In this document: in pieces, positions 19,560 through 27,767 of the stretch | Position numbering within the stretch: position 1 is the stretch's first letter | Layout of the letters: each line of letters starts with the position of its first letter | Assembly: GCF_002080415.1 (NCBI RefSeq) | Contig: NZ_CP020474.1 | Location: 1,873,501 to 1,937,500 of the forward strand | Length of the DNA: 64,000 nt | DNA from: Roseovarius mucosus | Lineage (GTDB): Bacteria; Pseudomonadota; Alphaproteobacteria; Rhodobacterales; Rhodobacteraceae | Reading direction: 5' to 3' | Notes under the pieces: model-generated | Databases searched by the model: none | What the model was told of the DNA's origin: nothing | Seen by the model: only the letters and a program-made list of their open reading frames with translations | Made by a program: the position numbers and the translations under genes

Positions 19560-20822
19560 ATGACCGACCCGGCTAAATACCGTCGCCAGATCGAGATCCT
19601 CCGTCACGCGGATGCCACCTCCGTGACGGAAATTCTCACGCGCTACGCCATCGTCATCGGCGCGGCGCTCCTTTTGTGGATCAGCACGGGGCAAACCCTC
19701 ATGCTGATCTGGGGGTTTGTCTATACCGTACTCAACGGGGTCTATATCTTCGTGCTGCGCGCACCCAATTTGCCCAAGACGCGCGGGGCCTATTGCGCGC
19801 TTTTTCTGGCGAGTATGATCATTTCCACGTGGTATGCGGCAATGACCATCTATCTCACCACCCTCGACAGCCGGGCTTATGAATTCATCGGCATTTGCGG
19901 GCTGATCGGCCTTGGCCTCTACAATCTCAGCCGCCATACCGATCTGACTTTTCTGGCGCTGTGGGATACGCTCTTGCTCACGCTCTGTGTCATAGGCATC
20001 GTTCTGGCCTTTGTCGCCAAGACCGAGACCCAAAGCCATCAGGTCGCCATCGTCTTTGCCGGGTTCGGCATCAATGCCTATTACATGATGACCTATCTCT
20101 CGATGATGCGCACCCGCGCGACCCTGCGCAGCGCCCAAGAGGCCGAGGTGCAATCGCAAAAGATGCGCGCGGTCGGTCAACTGACCAGCGGCATCGCCCA
20201 TGACTTCAACAACATCCTGACCGTGATCCGGGGCAATCTCGATCTCGCGTCGGAACTGCCCAATCTGGCAGAGCGTGAACTCATGCTGGACGAGGCCCGC
20301 GCCGGCACCGACCGCGCCGCCCATCTTGTTCGACAGTTGCTGGCCTTCTCGCGCAAATCCCAAATGATGCGAAGCGATATCGCCCTTGGCCCCTTTCTCG
20401 AAGACTTCGCGGTTTCGCTGCGCCGCCTTTTGCCCGAAACGGTGCGCATCGCCCTCTCTGGCACGCTGCCAGACCTCAGCCTGCGCGCGGATCGTCAGCT
20501 GTTGGAAACCGCGCTCTTGAACTGCGCCATCAACGCGCGCGATGCGATGCACCCCGAAGGCGGCATTTTGCGGCTCTCGGCCGTGGTCGACACAGCCGCG
20601 CACGAGGTGGCAATCCTGATCGAGGATACCGGCCCCGGCGTGCCCCCCGCCATGATCGACCGCATCACAGAGCCTTTCTTTACCACCAAGCAGGTGGGCG
20701 AGGGCTCAGGTCTCGGGCTGTCGATGGTCAAGGGCTTTGCTGAACAATCCGGCGGGCGGCTTGAGTTGCGCAACCAGCCCTCTCGCGGCCTGCAAGTGGC
20801 GCTGATTTTACCACTGGTCTGA
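19560..20822 (+). CDS. Membrane sensor histidine kinase (orphan)
   Basis: A 420-residue histidine kinase. The N-terminal 180 residues hold about six hydrophobic membrane segments without a periplasmic sensor domain. A dimerisation/phosphoacceptor domain follows with GQLTSGIAHDFNNILTVIRG (His in IAHDFNN), then an HATPase domain with NCAINARDAM (N box), EDTGPGVPP (G1) and GSGLGLSMVKGF (G2). The HDFNN type resembles NtrB/FixL-like kinases. There is no receiver domain and no response-regulator gene next to it, so its partner is elsewhere. A GNAT gene precedes it by 114 bases; the region downstream is non-coding. Confidence 0.9.
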   Translation: MTDPAKYRRQIEILRHADATSVTEILTRYAIVIGAALLLWISTGQTLMLIWGFVYTVLNGVYIFVLRAPNLPKTRGAYCALFLASMIISTWYAAMTIYLTTLDSRAYEFIGICGLIGLGLYNLSRHTDLTFLALWDTLLLTLCVIGIVLAFVAKTETQSHQVAIVFAGFGINAYYMMTYLSMMRTRATLRSAQEAEVQSQKMRAVGQLTSGIAHDFNNILTVIRGNLDLASELPNLAERELMLDEARAGTDRAAHLVRQLLAFSRKSQMMRSDIALGPFLEDFAVSLRRLLPETVRIALSGTLPDLSLRADRQLLETALLNCAINARDAMHPEGGILRLSAVVDTAAHEVAILIEDTGPGVPPAMIDRITEPFFTTKQVGEGSGLGLSMVKGFAEQSGGRLELRNQPSRGLQVALILPLV

Positions 20823-21030
20823 AACGGGACATTCCCCCGGCAATGCGCTCCCCATCGAAACCACACCCGTCCCGGGCTTGACCCGGGACCTCGCCAAGGC
20901 GGGATGGAGGCCCCGGCTCAGGGGCCGGGGCGATGTGGACCCGGTCGAACGCAACACGCCCCAAAATGCCGCACGACCTTACATAATCCCCTTACACACC
21001 TTACGAAGCTTACACGCTGCGCCATCCAAA
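20823..21030. other. Non-coding spacer with palindromes and CTTACR repeats
   Basis: No supportable ORF. It contains GTCCCGGG/CCCGGGAC (20869-20876, 20882-20889), CCCCGGC/GCCGGGG (20911-20917, 20924-20930) and four hexamers CTTACA, CTTACA, CTTACG, CTTACA starting at 20978, 20991, 21000 and 21009. The palindromes may act as ends of histidine-kinase transcripts or as dispersed repeats; the hexamer cluster could be a protein-binding array. Confidence 0.5.
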
Positions 21031-21062
21031 TCAAAAGGGCCGTCCCAACCGGGAACGGCCCT
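21031..21062 (-). terminator. Strong intrinsic terminator of the minus-strand small RNA unit
   Basis: On the minus strand, AGGGCCG-T-TCCC pairs with GGGA-CGGCCCT around a GGTT loop (an 11-bp stem with one bulged base), followed by TTTTGATTT. It is oriented to end transcripts coming from 21215 or from mepA upstream. Confidence 0.8.
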
Positions 21063-21127
21063 CTAGAAGTCGCGGAGGTGGGCCGGTTAGGCGCACCAAT
21101 TCAGGTCGTTTTCACCTCGGGGCTGCC

Positions 21128-21184
21128 CTAGGCGATCACCTCCCAAACTGTTCCGACACCTCGCTCCAATCCCTCTATAGACAC
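21128..21184 (-). CDS. 18-residue peptide with exceptionally strong Shine-Dalgarno
   Basis: A GTG-initiated 18-codon reading frame encoding MSIEGLERGVGTVWEVIA, ending in TAG. AGGAGG lies 7 bases before the GTG, inside a 16-base match to the anti-Shine-Dalgarno tail of 16S rRNA. No family is recognised and the peptide has no signal or membrane segment. It may be a real microprotein, a leader peptide whose translation changes RNA folding, or a by-product of a ribosome-binding RNA. No minus-strand gene follows the terminator closely, so classical attenuation of a downstream gene is unlikely. Confidence 0.4.
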   Translation of the reverse strand: MSIEGLERGVGTVWEVIA

Positions 21185-21292
21185 TGGACCACCTCCTTTC
21201 GCTTGTTGAACTTACCCACAGGTTGCCACAGATTTTGCGCTTGTCAAAACAAAATCATGTGGTGCCCGCAAAATTTCTCGCATCATGCTGAT

Positions 21293-22216
21293 TTATTCGG
21301 CTTGTAAAACGGCGACGCACTGCCCCGGCAGATCCGCCATTGTCAATTCGCGCTTGGGCTTGGGCGCAGGCGCATTGGGATCAGGTGGCGGCGGATTGAG
21401 GATATTGCGCACCCACTGTTCCGCCTCTGCACAGCCATCCCCCGGCGGCATCGCCTCCTGCGTCACGCAACCCGTTGCTCCGCTTGGACAATTCAGCCTG
21501 ACATGAAAATGATAATGATGCCCATACCACGGCCGCACCTTACGCAGCCACTCCCGATCACTGCCCTGTTCATCCTTGCACATCTGCGCCTTGGCCCCGG
21601 CGAAAATGAAAATCCGGGCTGTGCGCGGGTCCTTGGCAGCGGCTTTGACGATCTCGTGATGGGCGCGGGTCCACTGGCTGTTGGTATAGGCCCCGTTCGC
21701 CTTCTGCATTGAAATAGAAGAGATATTTTCTCTCTGCGCCACGCTGAGGTTTAGATTATCCGCCGGTCTTAGCCAGATATCGGCATCCAAACCCATCTGA
21801 TGGCTGGCATGTCCCGTCAGCATCGGCCCACCCCGTGGTTGACTGATATCCCCCACATAGAGGCCGCTCCACCCCGGCTGCTGCGCCGCAACGAGCGACA
21901 ATTTCTGAACCAGATCAATGGTTTCCGGGTGCCCCCAGTTGCGGTTGCGGCTCAGGCGCATGGCCTGCCACGTAGGCCCGCTCTCAGGCAGGGCCACGCC
22001 CCCTGCCAAACAGCCCTTGGCATAGCTGCCATAGGCCGCCGGGCTATGCTCGGACGCACCCCGCTGTGCACCAAAAAGTTGTTTGGCTTGAATACCTTGC
22101 ATCGACGCAGGGATGCTTTGGCTGGACAAAACGCCGGTTGCTTCGGGTTCCGGTTTAGACTGCATACAGCCCGCAAGCCCAAGCAAAAGCGCCGTGACGG
22201 CTACGATCCGACCCAT
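21293..22216 (-). CDS. mepA: Penicillin-insensitive murein endopeptidase MepA (lipoprotein)
   Basis: A 307-residue M74-family metallopeptidase that cleaves D-Ala-meso-diaminopimelate cross-links in peptidoglycan. The N-terminus is a lipoprotein signal (hydrophobic core then LAGC, Cys17), so it is probably anchored in the outer membrane. Zinc-site motifs are present: GHASHQMGLDAD (about 135-146) and YGHHYHFHVRL (231-241). Paired cysteines in the C-terminal part are usual for MepA. Its start overlaps the stop of the upstream transporter by 16 bases, suggesting co-transcription with a UMF1 transporter. Confidence 0.93.
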   Translation of the reverse strand: MGRIVAVTALLLGLAGCMQSKPEPEATGVLSSQSIPASMQGIQAKQLFGAQRGASEHSPAAYGSYAKGCLAGGVALPESGPTWQAMRLSRNRNWGHPETIDLVQKLSLVAAQQPGWSGLYVGDISQPRGGPMLTGHASHQMGLDADIWLRPADNLNLSVAQRENISSISMQKANGAYTNSQWTRAHHEIVKAAAKDPRTARIFIFAGAKAQMCKDEQGSDREWLRKVRPWYGHHYHFHVRLNCPSGATGCVTQEAMPPGDGCAEAEQWVRNILNPPPPDPNAPAPKPKRELTMADLPGQCVAVLQAE

Positions 22217-23580
22217 GTTTCCTTGTCCCCTTCCGCTTTGACCCAGCGTAGCAGAACAAGGCCGATTACAAAAAGCAAAATCACAGGCGACACCCCGATG
22301 CGCGCCGACCCGCTGAGTGTGGTCACAAGGCCAATAAGTGCCGGTGCCATGAATGCCGTCGCCCGCCCCGAAAGCCCATAAAGTCCAAAGTTTTCAGTGG
22401 GTAAGGCCGGATCAGTATGCCGCACCATCAGTGACCGGCTAGACGCTTGCAGCACCCCGCCAAAGCCACCGATCAATACGCCACAGCCGAAAAAGATCAT
22501 ATCCGGCAGCGTGGATCCCTCCGCCAAGGGCACCCCGAAAATCTGACTGCGATCCATACCCACTACAATGACGCAGACGCCGATCAAGGCCCAGATGGCG
22601 ACCTTGATCACTGGCTTGGGCCCAAACCGCTTGTCCGCCTTGCCGCCCAACCAGCTAAACACCGCCCCGGCAATCGCCCCGATGATCCCGAACACACCGA
22701 CAGAGGTGATCGACCAGTTCAGCACCAGAATGGCATAGGTGCCGCCAAACCCGTATAATCCGTTAAGCGCATCCCGGTAGAACATCGACGATCCCAAATA
22801 GGTGCTCAGGCTCAACCGATGCCGCAAGCTATTGATTGTCTTCATTAATGTTCCAAGCGCTACAGCCACGCCGCCGCCATGCCCCCTTGGGCCCGTGTCC
22901 CTCACCCATAGGAAATAGGGCACCATGAAGACCACGAACCAAAGCGCCGTGAACGGCCCCACGGCCCGCGTCCCTTCGCGCAGCGTGGCATCCAGCCCAA
23001 GGATCGGATCAAGCCCGATCAGGGTCTTGCCGCTTCCTTGCTCAACAAACAGCGCCAGCACGATCAAGAGCGACAGAACCCCGCCCAGATACCCAAAGGC
23101 AAAACCCGACCCCGAGATATCCCCCACCTCCTCCGGCTTGCCGAGCGAGGGCAGTTGCGAATTGATGAAAATCAGCGCGTATTCCGCCCCGACAAAGCCG
23201 AACCCAAAGGCAATAAGCCCCCACCAAAGGTTTGATCCATCCGGCAACATGCCCCAAATCGCCGTGGCACCAATCACGTAAATCATTGAAAACACAATGA
23301 TCCATGGCAATCGCCGCCCGGTGGTATCGGCAAAGGCCCCCATAAACGGTGCCCCCAACCCGATGATCAGCCCCGTCGCCGTCAGACACCAAGACCACAT
23401 CGCCTGTGCTTGCGCATCGGCCACTTCTTCGGGCAGGCCCGTGCCGATGAAATACTCTGACGCGACCGAGGCGAAATAGGGGCCAAAGATAAAGGTGACG
23501 AGCAGCGTGTGATAGGGTTGGCTGGCCCAGTCAAAGAAATACCAGCCCCAGATCCGCTTGCGTGGCGATACGCCTGTCAT
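22201..23580 (-). CDS. MFS transporter, UMF1 family
   Basis: A 459-residue membrane protein with about 12 predicted transmembrane helices. The N-terminal RKRIWGWYFFDWASQPYHTL segment is typical of the UMF1 (Atg22-like) family of the major facilitator superfamily, common in Rhodobacterales. Substrate is unknown; Atg22 exports amino acids from yeast vacuoles, and bacterial members may export amino acids or peptides. The overlap with mepA hints at a cell-wall turnover link, for example handling of murein-derived products, but this is inference only. Confidence 0.85.
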   Translation of the reverse strand: MTGVSPRKRIWGWYFFDWASQPYHTLLVTFIFGPYFASVASEYFIGTGLPEEVADAQAQAMWSWCLTATGLIIGLGAPFMGAFADTTGRRLPWIIVFSMIYVIGATAIWGMLPDGSNLWWGLIAFGFGFVGAEYALIFINSQLPSLGKPEEVGDISGSGFAFGYLGGVLSLLIVLALFVEQGSGKTLIGLDPILGLDATLREGTRAVGPFTALWFVVFMVPYFLWVRDTGPRGHGGGVAVALGTLMKTINSLRHRLSLSTYLGSSMFYRDALNGLYGFGGTYAILVLNWSITSVGVFGIIGAIAGAVFSWLGGKADKRFGPKPVIKVAIWALIGVCVIVVGMDRSQIFGVPLAEGSTLPDMIFFGCGVLIGGFGGVLQASSRSLMVRHTDPALPTENFGLYGLSGRATAFMAPALIGLVTTLSGSARIGVSPVILLFVIGLVLLRWVKAEGDKETWVGS

Positions 23581-23636
23581 GCCCCAACCCCTTTGGTTTC
23601 AAAGGGATATGACAACCCTCACAGGCTTTGCGCAAG

Positions 23637-24182
23637 CTATTCCTGCGCATCCTGCATCGGTGGCCAAGGACGTGTGGCATCCGCAGCAATCCACGCTTGT
23701 GCCCAGTCCGGCAATGCGGGCGCCGCTATGTCTTGCCCTAATTCGGCCACCACGCGATCTGGGGCGATGATCCCCTCACGCCCCGTAATCGCCGCGCGTA
23801 ACAAGATGTGGTTGGCACATTCGCCAGATGCTTTCCACATGGATTGCTCGACATAGACAAATTTCTCATCCCATGACAGCAAGCGAGAGCGCATTTCGAT
23901 CCGCTCCAACATGGTGATCCGGCGGCGATACCGCACACTCGCCCCGGCAATCGCCAAACCCCAGCGATTGCGCTTGAGCGTGCCAATCAGCCCCACACGC
24001 CCCGCCAGGGGTATTCGCCCCAGATCAAAGATCGTCAGCGTCCGACCATTGTTCAGCTCGCGCCACAGATCGATGTCCCAGGGCATGCAGATATGGTGCG
24101 AAACATGCGTCCCTGTAAGCGCAAGGCGCGGGGATTTGCGGTGCAGGAAAAGCTGCCACATCAGGCGCAGAACGGGGTACAT
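23637..24182 (-). CDS. Hotdog-fold thioesterase family protein
   Basis: A 181-residue protein beginning MYPVLRLMWQLF, followed by THVSHHICMPWDIDLWRELNNGRTLTIFD, the pattern of 4-hydroxybenzoyl-CoA-thioesterase-like (THEM6-type) proteins in which a D-x-D-x-x-x-E-x-N-N motif sits at the hotdog active site. It probably hydrolyses an acyl thioester, substrate unknown. The ATG at 24182 has AAGGAG seven bases upstream, which is why I reject the longer in-frame start at 24224. It is divergent from yggT and 56 bases from the transporter gene. Confidence 0.78.
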   Translation of the reverse strand: MYPVLRLMWQLFLHRKSPRLALTGTHVSHHICMPWDIDLWRELNNGRTLTIFDLGRIPLAGRVGLIGTLKRNRWGLAIAGASVRYRRRITMLERIEMRSRLLSWDEKFVYVEQSMWKASGECANHILLRAAITGREGIIAPDRVVAELGQDIAAPALPDWAQAWIAADATRPWPPMQDAQE

Positions 24183-24311
24183 CGGCAATCTCCTTCGCGG
24201 CTGGCTTGGCATTGCCACATTCATGCGTCAACCGCGACCGCGCGTCAGGCTTGCGCTTTGGCGCAGGCTTGCATAGGTCATAGGCGGCTAGACCCAGAGG
24301 ATATTCGCCAA

Positions 24312-24599
24312 ATGCAATCGCTTTTCCAGATCCTGATGCTCCTTCTCGACATCCTGTGGTTCTTTATCATCGCGCATGTGATCATGTCTTGGCTGATTAA
24401 TTTTCAGGTTTTGAACCTGCGGCAGCAATTCGTCGCGCAGGTCTGGTATGGTCTCAATCGCCTGTTAGAGCCGATTTATGGCCGTGTGCGCCGGATTTTA
24501 CCGCCGATGTCTGGCATCGACCTTGCACCGCTTGTTGTGCTGGTCGCGGTTTACGCGCTGCGGATCGTGCTGATCAACAATGCGGCGGCGTTTTACTGA
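24312..24599 (+). CDS. YggT family membrane protein
   Basis: A 95-residue protein with two hydrophobic segments, the first MLLLDILWFFIIAHVIMSWL and the second near VVLVAVYALRIVLI. Between them, YGLNRLLEPIYGRVRRILPP carries the conserved P-I-Y-x-x-x-R-x-x-x-P signature of the YggT (CCB3) family. These proteins are implicated in osmotic tolerance and cytochrome or division-related membrane processes; the exact role is unsettled. The ATG at 24312 gives the usual family length. recQ follows after 79 bases. Confidence 0.9.
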   Translation: MQSLFQILMLLLDILWFFIIAHVIMSWLINFQVLNLRQQFVAQVWYGLNRLLEPIYGRVRRILPPMSGIDLAPLVVLVAVYALRIVLINNAAAFY

Positions 24600-24678
24600 T
24601 CGCCGGGGCTTGTTCACCTAATCTTAGTGTGAAAAACCTCTTGTAAGAGCAGATATAGTCAAAACTTACAGGGGTCTC

Positions 24679-26715
24679 ATGTCAGGCGCTGCCACGCTAT
24701 TGCGCGATGTGTTCGGATTCGATGCCTTTCGTCCGGGGCAGGAAGAGATCATTCACACCGTCGCCACGGGTTGCAACACGCTGGCAATCATGCCCACGGG
24801 CGGTGGTAAATCGCTCTGCTTTCAAATCCCCGCGCTGATGCGCGAGGGGGTGACGGTTGTGATCTCACCGCTCATCGCCCTGATGCGCGATCAGGTCCGC
24901 GCCCTGCGCGCCGCGGGTGTCGAGGCGGGCGCGCTTACCTCTGGGAATACCGAGGAAGAAACCACCGAGGTCTGGCAAGCACTTGAGGCGGGGCGCTTGC
25001 GCCTGCTCTATATCGCGCCAGAACGGCTGGCGGCGGGGTCATCGCTTGGCATGTTGCGCCGCATTGGCGTGGGCCTCATCGCCGTGGACGAGGCCCATTG
25101 CGTAAGCCAGTGGGGCCATGATTTCCGCCCCGATTATTTGCGGATTGGGGAACTCAGGCGCGCGCTCAATGTTCCGCTTGCCGCGTTCACCGCCACCGCC
25201 GATGCCGAAACCCGTGACGAGATCGTCGAAAAACTGTTTGACGGACAGCCGCCACAAACCTTCTTGCAAGGCTTTGACCGGCCCAATATCCATATGGCCT
25301 TTGCCGCCAAGGACAATCCGCGCGCGCAGATCATGGCCTTTGCCGCCGCGCGCAAGGGACAGTCTGGCATCGTCTATTGCGGCACTCGCGCCAAGACCGA
25401 AACCCTCGCACGCGCGCTATTGGATGCGGGGCACTCTGCCTGCGCCTATCATGGCGGGATGGAGGCCGAGGCCCGGCGCATCGTCGAAGGCCGCTTCAGC
25501 AGCGAGGATGGGTTGATCGTTGTGGCCACCGTCGCCTTTGGCATGGGGGTGGACAAACCGGATATCCGCTGGGTCGCACATGCCGACCTGCCCAAATCCA
25601 TCGAAGGCTATTATCAGGAAATTGGCCGCGCCGGGCGCGATGGCGCACCGGCCGAGACCCTCACGCTCTTTGGTCCCGACGACATCCGCCTGCGCCGCAC
25701 CCAGATTGACGAAGGGCTTGCCCCGCCGGAACGGCGCATGGCCGATCACGGGCGGCTCAATGCCCTTTTGGGTTTGGCAGAGGCGCTGGAATGCCGCCGG
25801 GCCACGCTCTTGCGCTATTTCGGCGAGCAGGCCACACCCTGTGGCAATTGTGACCTCTGCGATACCCCACCCGAAACGTTTGACGGCACCGAGGCCGTGC
25901 GCAAGGCGCTCTCGGCGATCCTGCGCACCGGCGAGAGCTTTGGCTCTGGCCATCTGATCGACATCCTCACCGGCACCGCCACCGATAAGGTGCGCCAACG
26001 CGGCCACGAGGCGCTGCCAACCTTTGGTGTCGGGCGCGACATGGACAAACGCGGTTGGCAGGGGGTTTTTCGCCAGATGATGGGCCACGACCTGATCCGG
26101 CCCGACCGTGAGCGGCATGGCGCGCTGGTGATGACAGAGACCGCCCGCCCGATCCTGCGTGGCGAAGAAGGCGTGACCCTGCGCCGCGACACGATCGACC
26201 ATACCCCGCGTCCCGCTGTGCGCGCGCTTGTGTCGGACGAGGATGCGCCGCTCCTTTCGGCGCTCAAGGCCAAACGCCGTGCCTTGGCAGAGGCGGCAGG
26301 CGTGCCCGCCTATATCGTTTTCAACGACCGAACCCTGATAGAGATGGCCGAAACCCGGCCAGAAACGCTGGATCAAATGGCCCGGATCAGCGGCGTCGGC
26401 GCCAAAAAGCTGGAGCGCTTCGGCGCCGAATTCCTCGAAGTCATCACCGGCGCACGAGAGCCTGTGCATCCCACCCGCCGCAAACTGGCCGGCAGCACCG
26501 CTGGCGAGGTCTACGACCGTCTGATGCAGGCGCAGGCCGATCTGAACCGGGGAGAGACGGGCATTGACCGCCCGCTCAGTTGCTCTTCCGCGCTCCTGGC
26601 CAAGGTTGCCAGCCAGCGACCCCGCACCGCACAAGAGATGCAGCGTCTTCTGGGCGAGAAATACGCCGACCGCTTCGGCGCGGCGTTTCTCGCGGCATTA
26701 CATCTGCAAGAGTGA
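24679..26715 (+). CDS. recQ: ATP-dependent DNA helicase RecQ
   Basis: A 678-residue 3'-to-5' SF2 helicase for recombination repair and replication restart. It shows the RecQ motif 0 FGFDAFRPGQEEII, Walker A MPTGGGKSLCFQ, DEAH box VDEAHCVSQWGHDFRPDY, FTATAD motif III, and motif VI QEIGRAGRDG. The RQC zinc site is CRRATLLRYFGE followed by CGNCDLC, and an HRDC domain lies near residues 525-600 (PAYIVFNDRTLIEMAE). Length is slightly above the 610-residue E. coli protein, with a C-terminal extension. Transcribed alone. Confidence 0.96.
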   Translation: MSGAATLLRDVFGFDAFRPGQEEIIHTVATGCNTLAIMPTGGGKSLCFQIPALMREGVTVVISPLIALMRDQVRALRAAGVEAGALTSGNTEEETTEVWQALEAGRLRLLYIAPERLAAGSSLGMLRRIGVGLIAVDEAHCVSQWGHDFRPDYLRIGELRRALNVPLAAFTATADAETRDEIVEKLFDGQPPQTFLQGFDRPNIHMAFAAKDNPRAQIMAFAAARKGQSGIVYCGTRAKTETLARALLDAGHSACAYHGGMEAEARRIVEGRFSSEDGLIVVATVAFGMGVDKPDIRWVAHADLPKSIEGYYQEIGRAGRDGAPAETLTLFGPDDIRLRRTQIDEGLAPPERRMADHGRLNALLGLAEALECRRATLLRYFGEQATPCGNCDLCDTPPETFDGTEAVRKALSAILRTGESFGSGHLIDILTGTATDKVRQRGHEALPTFGVGRDMDKRGWQGVFRQMMGHDLIRPDRERHGALVMTETARPILRGEEGVTLRRDTIDHTPRPAVRALVSDEDAPLLSALKAKRRALAEAAGVPAYIVFNDRTLIEMAETRPETLDQMARISGVGAKKLERFGAEFLEVITGAREPVHPTRRKLAGSTAGEVYDRLMQAQADLNRGETGIDRPLSCSSALLAKVASQRPRTAQEMQRLLGEKYADRFGAAFLAALHLQE

Positions 26716-26812
26716 TGGAACCTGCCTGACCAAGCCCTGCTGCTCCGTTGTTGTTCACCGGCTTCTGTGCTAAATCCTGATCATTGGTAACACGCCGCAG
26801 AATAGGTTTTGG

Positions 26813-27679
26813 ATGCGACATCTGTTAAAGCGTTTTTCAAATTTGTGGTCGGTTCATTCTTCGCCTTCCCAGACAAAACCTGACTCTGACAAGAGACCTG
26901 ATGCATCACCCCCCAAAAGACGTCCCAAGGATGCATTGCGTAAGAAATTCCTTGAGTCCTACGCGCTGGAAAATGGTCGAGGTTTGGAAATCGGCCCGTT
27001 TTGTCGCCCCGTCTTTCGGCGCGAGAGCTATCCCAACATGCTTTATGCCGATGTCAAATCAGAAGATTTTCTGAAACGACTGGTCAGAAAGGGCGACACA
27101 TACAAAGAAGAAGATATCGTTCCGCTGGACTATGTGCTTGGCAATCAGCATCTGGATGCCGTTGTCGCACATGAAACGCTGGATTTCGTCTTTTGTGCGC
27201 ATGTCCTTGAGCATGTTCCTGATATGATATCGTCACTCAAGGGAATTGAACGCGTGCTCAAACCCGGCGGTCTGTTTCTATGTTTCTATCCGGATCGCAG
27301 GTTTACGTATGACATCGACCGCCCCACAACGACGCTCTCACAGCTAGAAACGCGCCACCAACTTCGGATCACGCGCCCTGCCTCGGACACGGTGCTGGAA
27401 CATTTCACGTTCAATCGAAAGGTTGACGCGGGAAAGGTGTGGGCGAACCACAACGATGCGGTTGGAGAGCGCCGGTTCACCGCGGAACAAGCACAGGAAT
27501 TCGCCCTTCAGGCAACGCGCTCTTATGTTGATGTGCATTGCAATGTGTTCTCGGATTCAGAGTTTTCCGACATGATTGAGACTTTGGGCGCGGCGGGTCA
27601 TATCTCGCTGCGTGTGGATCGCATGGTGCCAACTCGGGCACCGTTCAACGAGTTTCATGTCGCCTTGCGGAAACCATAA
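26813..27679 (+). CDS. SAM-dependent methyltransferase domain protein
   Basis: A 288-residue protein with a basic, proline-rich N-terminal 45 residues and a class I methyltransferase core: GRGLEIGPFCRPVF (motif I region), ADVKSEDFLK, FVFCAHVLEHVPDM (motif IV) and IERVLKPGGLFLCFYPDRR (motif V/VI). This type resembles methyltransferases near glycan or sugar-modification loci, but no partner is visible; recQ is upstream and yaaA downstream. Its base composition is less GC-rich than its neighbours, which suggests recent transfer. Substrate unknown. Confidence 0.82.
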   Translation: MRHLLKRFSNLWSVHSSPSQTKPDSDKRPDASPPKRRPKDALRKKFLESYALENGRGLEIGPFCRPVFRRESYPNMLYADVKSEDFLKRLVRKGDTYKEEDIVPLDYVLGNQHLDAVVAHETLDFVFCAHVLEHVPDMISSLKGIERVLKPGGLFLCFYPDRRFTYDIDRPTTTLSQLETRHQLRITRPASDTVLEHFTFNRKVDAGKVWANHNDAVGERRFTAEQAQEFALQATRSYVDVHCNVFSDSEFSDMIETLGAAGHISLRVDRMVPTRAPFNEFHVALRKP

Positions 27680-27767
27680 CACGCCCATCGGGTAATCAGC
27701 TTGCAAAGCGCCTGTAGCCTTCCATATGCAGGGCTATAACACAGGCACCGCAAACACAGGAAATCCC

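Larger units (their letters stand above)
21031..21215 (-). ncRNA. Candidate small RNA / leader-peptide transcript
   Basis: A minus-strand unit of about 180 nt ending at the intrinsic terminator 21031-21062. Its 5' part carries a Shine-Dalgarno AAAGGAGGTGGTCCAG (21199-21184) that can pair along 16 bases with the 3' end of 16S rRNA, one pair being G-U. Three more GAGGTG motifs follow (plus-strand CACCTC starting at 21157, 21137 and 21113), and one perfect complement of the Shine-Dalgarno, CCACCTCC (21081-21074). A TTGACA lies upstream (21247-21242) but no good -10 is seen. It lies 78 bases after the mepA stop on the same strand, so a 3'-UTR-derived RNA of the mepA operon is an alternative. Confidence 0.5.

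Noticed and set aside
18918..20603. A 561-codon open frame on the minus strand across ecm, the GNAT gene and the histidine kinase.
   Set aside because: The plus-strand genes have clear domains over the same span; the antisense frame shows no family pattern.
21211..21220. A DnaA-box-like sequence TTACCCACA (one mismatch to TTATCCACA) near the small RNA unit.
   Set aside because: Single site with no cluster, no AT-rich unwinding element and no origin genes nearby; not evidence of an origin.
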